Positions 50,363-57,311 of a stretch of 64,000 bases of DNA are shown piece after piece. The DNA is taken from positions 319,085 through 383,084 of the forward strand of contig NZ_JALMDK010000009.1 in assembly GCF_023094165.1 (NCBI RefSeq), read 5' to 3'. A program made the translations under genes and the position numbers. Below the pieces are notes generated by a model. That model saw only the letters and a list, made by a program, of their open reading frames with translations. It did not search any database and was not told where the DNA came from. How positions within the stretch are numbered: position 1 is the stretch's first letter; each line of letters opens with the position of its first letter. Source of the stretch: Crossiella sp. S99.2 (GTDB taxonomy: Bacteria > Actinomycetota > Actinomycetes > Mycobacteriales > Pseudonocardiaceae).

Positions 50363-51571
50363 ATGACGGTCACTGTGGTCGGCGTCGACGGCGGTCCCCT
50401 GGTCCCCGACGCGCAGAAGGCCCTTGCCGACGCGCGGCTGGTCATCGGCAGGCGTCGGCTGCTGGAACTCCACGCGCCCGAAGGGGCGCGCCGGATCGAA
50501 CTCGGTCCGCTCGGGCCCGCGCTGACCGCGCTCGGCTCGCTCACCGACGAGGACGGCCCCGCCGTGGTGCTCGACCACGGCGACCCCGGGTATTTCGGGA
50601 TCCTGCGGGAGATCCGGGCCCGCAACATCCGCGCCCAGGTGGTGCCCGCGCTCTCCACCGTGCAGCGCCTGCTCGCCCGCATCGGCCGTTCCAGCGACGA
50701 CGTCACCGTGGTCAACGCCCAGGGCCGCGAACTGCGCAAGGCGCTCAACGTCTGCCGCGCCCGCCCGGCGGTCGCGGTGTTCACCGAGGGCGTGGCCGGT
50801 CCGGCCGAGATCGGCGCGGGCCTGCTGGGCTGGCGGCGCACGCTGATCGTGGCCGAGGACCTGGGCGGCCCGGACGAGAACGTCACCTCGATTTCCCCGG
50901 CCAAGGCCGCGAAACGGCGTTGGAAGGACCCGAACCTGGTGCTGTGCCTCACCGATCCCGGCCTGGTGCCGGAGCCGGGCTGGTACCTCGGCGGCGAGCC
51001 GGTGCCCGCGGTCGGCGGCTGGGCGCTGCCCGAGGAGGCATTCGCCCACCGCGACGGCATGGTCGCCTCCGCCGAGGTCCGCGCCCTCGCCCTGGCCCGG
51101 CTCGCGCCGCGGCCCGGGATGCTGGTGTGGGACGTCGGCGCGGGTTCGGGCGCGCTGGGTGTCGAATGTGGACGGTTGGGCGCCGCGGTGATCGCGGTGG
51201 AGCGCAATCCGGTGCACACCATGCGGATCGTGGCCAACGCGGTCAACCACGGCGTGGACGTCCGGATGGTCGAGGGCGAGGCCCCCGCGGTGCTCTCCGG
51301 CCTGCCCACCCCGGACGCGGTCTACGTCGGCGGCGGCGGTCCCAAGGTCGTCGAGGCTTGCGCCGCGGTCGGCGCGGAACGCGTGGTCGTCGGCCTCAAC
51401 GCGCTGGACGAGGTCGCCGCCTGCCGCAACGCGCTGCGCGGCGGCGGTTACCAGGTCGACGGTTGCCAGCTCAGCGCCGCCCGGCTGGGCACCCTGGCCG
51501 ACGGATCGAGCACCCTCACCGCGGTCAACCCGACGACCCTGCTGTTCGGCCGCCGCGAGGACGCCGGATAG
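50363..51571 (+). CDS. cobL: Precorrin-6B/-8 methyltransferase, decarboxylating (CbiE-CbiT fusion)
   Basis: A 402-residue enzyme that methylates C5 and C15 and removes the acetate decarboxyl group of the corrin precursor. ATG 50363 has GGGTGG just upstream; a longer frame to 50306 lacks support. The N-terminal CbiE-like half starts VTVVGVDGGPL and has VVLDHGDPGYFG. The C-terminal CbiT-like Rossmann half has LVWDVGAGSGALGVEC and PDAVYVGGGG. It continues the corrin gene series 10 bases before the CbiG-CobJ gene. Confidence 0.93.
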   Translation: MTVTVVGVDGGPLVPDAQKALADARLVIGRRRLLELHAPEGARRIELGPLGPALTALGSLTDEDGPAVVLDHGDPGYFGILREIRARNIRAQVVPALSTVQRLLARIGRSSDDVTVVNAQGRELRKALNVCRARPAVAVFTEGVAGPAEIGAGLLGWRRTLIVAEDLGGPDENVTSISPAKAAKRRWKDPNLVLCLTDPGLVPEPGWYLGGEPVPAVGGWALPEEAFAHRDGMVASAEVRALALARLAPRPGMLVWDVGAGSGALGVECGRLGAAVIAVERNPVHTMRIVANAVNHGVDVRMVEGEAPAVLSGLPTPDAVYVGGGGPKVVEACAAVGAERVVVGLNALDEVAACRNALRGGGYQVDGCQLSAARLGTLADGSSTLTAVNPTTLLFGRREDAG

Positions 51572-51580
51572 CGTTGCCGT

Positions 51581-53374
51581 GTGATCGGGCTGTTCGCGGC
51601 GAGCGCCGCCGGAAGGCAAGCCGCCGCCGAACTCGCGGGCCGCCTCGGCCCGGCCGCCGTGCTCGCCGACGGCCCGATCCGCCCCGCGCTGGAACGCCTG
51701 TGGCCCCAGCTGGACGCCGCGGTGTTCCTGCTCGCCACCGACTCCACCATCCGCCTGCTCGCCCCACTGCTGCGCGAACGCCACAACGACCCGGCCGTGG
51801 TCTGCGTCGACGAGGCGGAACGATTCGCCGTAGCCCTCATCGACGGCCCGGCGGGCAACGCCCGCGACCTCGCCGAGCAGGTCGCCGAGATCCTCGGCGG
51901 CACCGCAGTCGTCACCGCCGCCGAACACGCCACCGGCACCACGCCACTGGACGACCTGGTCGAACTCCTCGACGCCGCCGTCGACGGCGACCTCACCGCC
52001 TGCGGCGCCGCCGTGCTGGCCGGCGAACGCGTCCGGCTGGCCAACCCCCTCGGCTTCCCGCTGCCCGCCCTGCCGGCCAACGTCCTGCTCTCCGACACCC
52101 CGCTCGGCGATGAAAGTCCACAGTGGACAGTCCTGCTGGACGACCGCCTGCCCAACCCGGAACCCGAAGGCCACGTCCTGCGCCTGGTACCCAGGACCCT
52201 GGTCGTCGGCATCGGCGCCGGCAGCGGCGTGTCCACCACCGCCGTCACCACCGCGGTGGCCGCGCTGACCGACGAACACCGCCTGGACCACCGCGCCGTG
52301 CTCGCCTTCGCCACCGTCGAGACCAAGGCTGCCGAACCTGGCATCGTCGAAGCGGTCGAGGACCACGGCTTCTGGACCGCCCGAACCGCCCGCCTGCTGC
52401 GCTACCCCGCCCCCACCCTGGCCACCATCCAGGTCCCCAACCCCAGCCCCCAGGTGCACGCCACCACCGGCACCCCCAGCGTCGCCGAAGCCGCCGCCCT
52501 GCACGCCGCCACCACCCTCGCCCAGGGCGCCCCCACCGAACTCGCCGCCGAGAAAACCCCGCGCGGCAACGTCACCGTCGCCGCCGCCCGCATCCGCCCG
52601 CGAGGCCGCCTGGCCGTCATCGACCTCGGCCCCGGTCACCCCGACCTACGCGTCCCCCGAGCCGAAGCGGAACTCCGCAAAGCCGCCGTGGTGGTCGGCA
52701 CCGAACAAGACCTCGCCCAGGTCCGCACCCTGGTCCGCCCCGGCACCGAACTGTGGTCCAGCGGCAACCCATACGAAGCAGCCACCCAGGCAGTGGACCT
52801 GGCCACCGCCGGCCGCGCCGTGGCCCTGCTGAGCCCAACCTCCCCCGCCACCGGCCCGGAAATCACCCTGGTGGCCGTCCCCGGCCTGTCTCCAATGGCA
52901 GTCGCGGCCACAGCCTTGCGAAGTGCCCCAACCCTCGCCGCCCCACACCCGAATCCGGCCGTGCAGCCGAGCACGCCACACCAGCCACCCGAGGCATCGC
53001 ACTCGCCCGCAGACCCCGATGCCGCCGCAGCACCGCATAGCGGCACCACCGCACCAGGCGGCCACATCGAGCTGCTGCTGTCCGCGGCCCAGCCCTGGCC
53101 CGAACAAGAACAGCGTCTGCGTGGACTCGCCGCGAGCGACCTGCCGCTCTGGCTGAGCCCCACGACCGCCTGGCAAACCCTGGCGACCGAGGTCCGCACC
53201 GTGTTGCTGGAATCCCGCGGACCGGACACCCCAGCCGGTGTGGTCCGCAACCCGGGCCGGCCAGATCAGACCGCCCGGTGGATCCCGCTGGCCGAGCTGG
53301 ACCCGGCCGAGTTCGACGCTAGCACCGCCGTCGTGATCGGTGTCGCGACTATCCACAGGGCCCCCGGACACTGA
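51581..53374 (+). CDS. CbiG-CobJ fusion with a degenerate methyltransferase half
   Basis: A 597-residue protein from GTG 51581. The first 330 residues are CbiG-like: DSTIRLLAPLLRERHNDPAV, GNARDLAEQVAEILGGTAVVT, then GIGAGSGVST and FATVETKAAEPGI of the CbiG C domain. CbiG opens the ring A lactone. The rest should be precorrin-3B C17-methyltransferase (CobJ): VIDLGPGHPDLRVPRA and AVPGLSPMAVAA are kept. However, the segment that normally reads ALVSSGDPGVYGMA is ALLSPTSPATGPEITL, and a Pro/Ala/His-rich stretch (about 450-490) replaces the usual core; the C-terminal end PAGVVRNPGRPDQ is normal. The fold is probably intact in part; activity is doubtful. Confidence 0.82.
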   Translation: MIGLFAASAAGRQAAAELAGRLGPAAVLADGPIRPALERLWPQLDAAVFLLATDSTIRLLAPLLRERHNDPAVVCVDEAERFAVALIDGPAGNARDLAEQVAEILGGTAVVTAAEHATGTTPLDDLVELLDAAVDGDLTACGAAVLAGERVRLANPLGFPLPALPANVLLSDTPLGDESPQWTVLLDDRLPNPEPEGHVLRLVPRTLVVGIGAGSGVSTTAVTTAVAALTDEHRLDHRAVLAFATVETKAAEPGIVEAVEDHGFWTARTARLLRYPAPTLATIQVPNPSPQVHATTGTPSVAEAAALHAATTLAQGAPTELAAEKTPRGNVTVAAARIRPRGRLAVIDLGPGHPDLRVPRAEAELRKAAVVVGTEQDLAQVRTLVRPGTELWSSGNPYEAATQAVDLATAGRAVALLSPTSPATGPEITLVAVPGLSPMAVAATALRSAPTLAAPHPNPAVQPSTPHQPPEASHSPADPDAAAAPHSGTTAPGGHIELLLSAAQPWPEQEQRLRGLAASDLPLWLSPTTAWQTLATEVRTVLLESRGPDTPAGVVRNPGRPDQTARWIPLAELDPAEFDASTAVVIGVATIHRAPGH

Positions 53375-53861
53375 GAAATCCGGCCCGAAGTGAACCGGCC
53401 GCGTGCACGAGTTCAACCGAATGTGTACCCAGGACAGTCGAACTCGCTGGTTCGGTCAATTCTGTGGCCGTGACCGTCCGGTAATCGTCGCGGATCGTGT
53501 TTCCACAGGTCCCGGAAAATCCAACTTCCGTGCAGTTGACCAGCCTGTTGGCCGCGTGTTGGCATTGACTTAGCACCGGGACGTAGTCGGGCCAGACTCG
53601 GGGAGGTCGAGAAACGGGCCTGTCACGGCAGGCAAGTGGTGGCCACTACAGCACGAGTGGTGGCGAAGGGATTATCCGAAGCCCCCCGACGCCGCGGTGC
53701 CAGAGAACGGAGTACGAAGCACGAAGTGGTAGTTCCGCGAGAAGTTCGCGGCGGGCGGTCAAATCCGCATCCAGTGTGCTGATCGCGCCGAAGAGAGACT
53801 GCTCTGCCTGCCCCATCCGCCGCCCGGGGCAGGCAGAGCTTTTTCTGTTTCCGAATTCGTT
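53375..53861 (+). other. Non-coding stretch with strong terminator; possible small RNA
   Basis: 487 bases without a credible gene on either strand. A strong, T-run-terminated hairpin ends it on the plus strand, about 430 bases beyond the last plus-strand gene. Before it are two good local hairpins: GCCTG-TCACGG-CAGGC (53618-53633) and GCCACTAC-7-GTGGTGGC (53642-53664), and a CCCCCC run at 53684-53689. Either cobJ has a very long 3' untranslated region or this is a small RNA of perhaps 200-250 bases ending near 53843. No known RNA family was recognised with confidence. Confidence 0.5.
53802..53843 (+). terminator. Rho-independent terminator with T run
   Basis: Stem CTCTGCCTGCCCC / GGGGCAGGCAGAG (13 perfect pairs), 11-base loop, then CTTTTTCTG on the plus strand. 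The minus-strand side has no T run, so it terminates rightward transcription. Confidence 0.88.
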
Positions 53862-54290
53862 TCAGGTCTGATTGATCGGCTCCGCGGTGGCGGATTCGGC
53901 CGGTCTCGCCGCCGCGGCGCCAGCCGCGCTCGCCGCCTGGGCCGCCTTCATCGCGGCGTACTGGGCCTGCGCCTCCGGCGGGGCGTGCCGGTGCGCCCAG
54001 TCGCCGAGCAGGATCACCACGTCGGCCAGCTCGCGGCCCTTGTCCGTCAGCCGGTACTCGATGCGCACCGGCCGGGTCGGCTCCACGTGCCGGGTGACGA
54101 TGCCCTCGCTCTCCAGCTCCTTGAGCCGGATCGACAGCAGCCGGTCGGTCAGGTCGGGGATGGTCTCGGTCAGCTCGGAGAACCTGGTCCGGCCGGCCAG
54201 CATGGCGCGCACGATCGCCCCGGTCCACCGGCGACCGAGCACCTCCATGGCGTCCTGGAACTGCGGACAGTAGGGGGTGATCTGGTCCAT
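53862..54290 (-). CDS. HxlR family transcriptional regulator
   Basis: A 142-residue winged-helix protein. The conserved core runs from CPQFQDAMEVLGRRWTGAIV to the wing region RPVRIEYRLTDKGRELADV. The N-terminal Cys8 (YCPQF) is at the place where HxlR-type redox sensors such as HypR/YodB carry their sensing Cys. The last 25 residues are Ala-rich and disordered. It is divergent from an old yellow enzyme gene, a common pairing in which the HxlR protein represses the reductase until electrophiles or quinones modify it. Confidence 0.92.
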   Translation of the reverse strand: MDQITPYCPQFQDAMEVLGRRWTGAIVRAMLAGRTRFSELTETIPDLTDRLLSIRLKELESEGIVTRHVEPTRPVRIEYRLTDKGRELADVVILLGDWAHRHAPPEAQAQYAAMKAAQAASAAGAAAARPAESATAEPINQT

Positions 54291-54321
54291 TTGTGCAGCT
54301 TACCTCCGATTAGCGCCTTCC

Positions 54322-54332
54322 GCTTGACAAGC
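54322..54332. promoter_or_regulatory. Palindrome overlapping the -35 box of the old yellow enzyme gene
   Basis: GCTTG-A-CAAGC is symmetric and contains TTGACA (54324-54329). A suitable -10 (AAGCTT, 54348-54353) lies 18 bases downstream. A dimeric repressor binding here would block RNA polymerase, consistent with control by the HxlR protein. Confidence 0.5.
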
Positions 54333-54395
54333 TAACCTTCGATCAGGAAGCTTATGGAAAGTAAGTCAGTCGGGAAAAACTTGTGGAGGACGCAC

Positions 54396-55463
54396 GTGAG
54401 CACCCTGTTCGACGAGGCGAAGATCGGCGGCCTTGGACTGGCCAACCGCATCGTCCTGTCCCCGATGACGCGTAACCGTGCCGACCGGGACGGGGTGCCG
54501 ACCGACCTCATGGCGACCTACTACGCCCAGCGGGCCGGCGCCGGCCTGATCGTCACCGAGGGCACCCAGCCGTCGGCGATCGGCCAGGGCTACGTGACCA
54601 CGCCTGGGCTGCACACCGACGAGCAGGTCGCGGGCTGGCGCAAGGTCACCGACGCGGTGCACGCCGAGGGCGGCCGCATCTTCATCCAGATCATGCACAC
54701 CGGCCGCATCGGCCACTCCTCGCTGCACGACGGCGAACTTCAGGTGGCACCGTCGCCGGTGCTCGCCGAGGGGCAGACCTTCACCTATGAGGGCCTGGTG
54801 GACAACGAGACGCCGCGTGAGCTGACCACCGCCGAGGTCGAGCAGACCGTGGCCGAGTACGTCCAGGCCGCGCGCAACGCGATTCGCGCCGGCGCCGACG
54901 GCGTCGAGCTGCACGGGGCGAACGGCTACCTGATCCACCAGTTCCTGGCCAGCGGCAGCAACCAGCGCGCGGACAAGTACGGCGGCTCGGTGGCCAACCG
55001 AATTCGGTTCGCCGTCGAGGTGGCCACCGAGGTCGCCAAGGCGATCGGCCCGGAGCGCGTCGGCCTGCGCATCTCGCCGGCGAACACCTTCAACGGGATC
55101 AGCGAGACCGAGACCGAGGAGCTGTACCCGGCGCTGCTGCGCGAGATCGCGCCGCTGGGCCTGGCCTACCTGCACATCGTGGAGAGCGCGGGCCGCGAGT
55201 TCACCCGCACGCTGCGCGCGCAGTGGCCGGGCGTGGTCATCCTCTCCCCGAACAACGACGGCGCGCCGACCGGCAAGGAACACGGCGAGCAGGCGATCGC
55301 CGACGGCGCCTGCGACCTGGTCGCCTTCGGCAGGCAGTTCCTGGCCAACCCGGACCTGCCCGCGCGGTTCCGCGCCGGCGCTGACCTGAACGAGGCCGAC
55401 CCGGCCACCTTCTACGGCGGCGACCACCGCGGCTACACCGACTACCCGGCCCTGACTGCCTGA
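54396..55463 (+). CDS. Old yellow enzyme family alkene reductase
   Basis: A 355-residue FMN enzyme from GTG 54396, GGAGGA 5 bases upstream. Landmarks: LANRIVLSPMTRNRA (FMN), QIMHTGRIG, the HGANGYLIHQFL motif with the His/Asn pair that activates the substrate, NQRADKYGGSVANR and VAFGRQFLANPDL. Such enzymes reduce activated C=C bonds of enones, nitro-alkenes and maleimides with NADPH. The divergent HxlR regulator suggests induction by electrophiles. Confidence 0.95.
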   Translation: MSTLFDEAKIGGLGLANRIVLSPMTRNRADRDGVPTDLMATYYAQRAGAGLIVTEGTQPSAIGQGYVTTPGLHTDEQVAGWRKVTDAVHAEGGRIFIQIMHTGRIGHSSLHDGELQVAPSPVLAEGQTFTYEGLVDNETPRELTTAEVEQTVAEYVQAARNAIRAGADGVELHGANGYLIHQFLASGSNQRADKYGGSVANRIRFAVEVATEVAKAIGPERVGLRISPANTFNGISETETEELYPALLREIAPLGLAYLHIVESAGREFTRTLRAQWPGVVILSPNNDGAPTGKEHGEQAIADGACDLVAFGRQFLANPDLPARFRAGADLNEADPATFYGGDHRGYTDYPALTA

Positions 55464-55476
55464 CCGGGCGAACAAC

Positions 55477-55511
55477 GAGAGCGGGGCGGTGGTGAGGGTC
55501 GCCCCGCTCTC
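55477..55511 (+). terminator. Hairpin terminator after the old yellow enzyme gene
   Basis: Perfect 12-base stem GAGAGCGGGGCG / CGCCCCGCTCTC with an 11-base loop, 13 bases after the stop codon. Confidence 0.8.
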
Positions 55512-55617
55512 ACCGTTTCCTGCTGAGGAATATTCCAATCAATGATCGATATGGTCATCACCACAGCTCGGTGACGTCATCGTGGACTTCACCGCGGCCC
55601 GGGGCATGCTGTTTCCC

Positions 55618-56868
55618 ATGCACGCAGAGCACCACTATCTGGCCGGACTCGACCTCACCGGCCGCCGGGTCGTCGTCATCGGAGCCGGCACCGTCGCCCA
55701 GCGCCGCCTGCCCCGGCTGGTCGCGGTCGGCGCGGCGGTGGAGGTCATCGCCCCCGAGGCGACGCCCGCGGTGGATGCCATGGCCCAGGCCGGCGAGATC
55801 ACCTGGACCCGCCGCCGCTACGCCGAGGGCGATCTTGACACCGCCTGGTACGTCTTGGCTTGCGCGGACGACCCGGAGGTCAACGCCGCGGTGGTCGCCG
55901 AGGCCGAGACGCGACGGGTGTTCTGCGTGCGCGCCGACATCGGTGTCAAGGGCACCGCGGTCACACCCGCGATGGGGGAGCACGACGGACTGCTGTTCGG
56001 GGTCTTGTCAGGTGGCAGGCCACTGCGCTCGGCCGCGGTGCGCGACACCGTGCTGGACGCGCTGCGCACCGGCCAGCTCGACGACGCGCACGCGGGCACC
56101 GACCCGCGGGTGAGTGCCGGTGAACTGCCCGGCGTGGCGCTGGTCGGCGGCGGCCCCGGCGATCCGGAGCTGATCACCGTGCGCGGCCGCAGACTGCTGG
56201 CCAGGGCCGACGTCGTGGTCGCCGACCGGCTCGCGCCACGCGAGTTGCTGGAGGACCTGCCGCCACAGACCGAGGTCGTGGACGCGGCCAAGATCCCCTA
56301 CGGCCGTGCAGCCAGCCAGGAGTTCATCAACAAGACACTGATCGACAACGCCCTGGCCGGGAAGTTCGTCGTCCGTCTCAAAGGCGGTGACTCCTACGTC
56401 TTCGGCCGCGGCTTCGAGGAACTGATCGCCTGCGCCGAAGCAGGCGTGCCGGTCACCGTCGTCCCCGGGGTGACCAGCGCCTTCGCCGTGCCCGCCCTGG
56501 CCGAGGTGCCCGTGACGCATCGCGGGGTGGCGCATGAGGTGGTCGTGGTGTCCGGGCACGTCGCGCCGGACGACCCGCGCTCCCTGGTCGACTGGTCGTT
56601 GCTGGCGCGGCTGCGCGGCACCCTCGTGCTGCTGATGGCGGTGGAACGGGCCGAGGTCTTCGCCACCGCGCTGATCGAACACGGCCGCCCCGCGGACACC
56701 CCGGTCGCGGTGATCCAGGAGGGCGCGACCCGGAGCCAGCGCGTGCTGCGCTGCACGCTGGACGGCCTGGGCGCGACGATCCGGGACGAGGGCATCCGAC
56801 CGCCGGCGATCATCGTGGTCGGGCCGGTCGCGGGCCTGGCCGCGGAGCTGCCGGGCCGGTCGAGCTGA
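55618..56868 (+). CDS. cysG: Siroheme synthase / uroporphyrinogen-III C-methyltransferase
   Basis: A 416-residue two-domain protein. ATG 55618 aligns best with the usual N-terminus before YLAGLDLTGRRVVVIG; upstream starts at 55606 (ATG) and 55582 (GTG) are possible. The first 150 residues are the NAD-binding precorrin-2 dehydrogenase domain with VIGAGTVAQRRL. From 175 it is SUMT: ALVGGGPGDPELITVRG, VVADRLAP, RLKGGDSYVFGRGFEE and VVPGVTSAFAVPAL. It makes precorrin-2 from uroporphyrinogen III, the common entry to siroheme and B12, so it feeds the cobalamin genes nearby. It has no riboswitch of its own. Confidence 0.94.
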   Translation: MHAEHHYLAGLDLTGRRVVVIGAGTVAQRRLPRLVAVGAAVEVIAPEATPAVDAMAQAGEITWTRRRYAEGDLDTAWYVLACADDPEVNAAVVAEAETRRVFCVRADIGVKGTAVTPAMGEHDGLLFGVLSGGRPLRSAAVRDTVLDALRTGQLDDAHAGTDPRVSAGELPGVALVGGGPGDPELITVRGRRLLARADVVVADRLAPRELLEDLPPQTEVVDAAKIPYGRAASQEFINKTLIDNALAGKFVVRLKGGDSYVFGRGFEELIACAEAGVPVTVVPGVTSAFAVPALAEVPVTHRGVAHEVVVVSGHVAPDDPRSLVDWSLLARLRGTLVLLMAVERAEVFATALIEHGRPADTPVAVIQEGATRSQRVLRCTLDGLGATIRDEGIRPPAIIVVGPVAGLAAELPGRSS

Positions 56869-57311
56869 TCGCTGTCGTGCCGGGGCTGCTGGGAGGCTGA
56901 GGGCGCGGCCGGGCCTGGGGGAGTGCCGGGGCGGGTCTCGGGAGTGGGCCGAGGTTGGTGCGTGGGGACGCGACGGGTGGCTCCGCGCATGCTCGGCGAC
57001 CGTGCGACCGTGCGACCGTGCGATTCAGCGACGGAAGGACTGCGCGACCTGACGACCGCGCGACCTGACAACTCGGCGATGGGACGGCTCGGCGATTGCG
57101 TGCGGTGGCTTGGCGCTCTACCGCAGGACGTGACTCGGCGCTCCGCGACCGCGCGAACCAGTCGACCGCGCTGGTACGACGTGAGCCAGCCCCGTCCCAG
57201 GCACCCACCTCTCGGGCGAGAGCACCCGCAGTACCGGAAGCCGAAAAACGGGGCGGCCCCGGCACCATCGATCTGGTGCCGGGGCCGCCCCGTTCGTGCT
57301 GTTGCTACTTG
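56869..57311. other. Non-coding gap between cysG and the DEAD-box gene
   Basis: About 440 bases without a credible gene. It contains a run of GCGACCGT repeats (three in a row, 56996-57019), further GCGCGACCTGAC direct repeats near 57046 and 57058, and the terminator of the helicase gene. The repeats look like simple tandem duplication. Confidence 0.45.
57244..57293 (-). terminator. Rho-independent terminator of the DEAD-box gene
   Basis: Perfect 19-base stem ACGGGGCGGCCCCGGCACC / GGTGCCGGGGCCGCCCCGT with an 8-base loop; the plus strand has AAAAA before it, giving a T run after the hairpin on the minus strand. It lies about 20 bases after the helicase stop codon. Confidence 0.92.

Noticed and set aside
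49643..52639. 998-residue minus-strand frame opposite cobM, cobL and cbiG/cobJ
   Set aside because: It is a high-GC shadow on the antisense strand: Gly/Arg/Ala runs with no domain, and the opposite frame is full of conserved enzymes.
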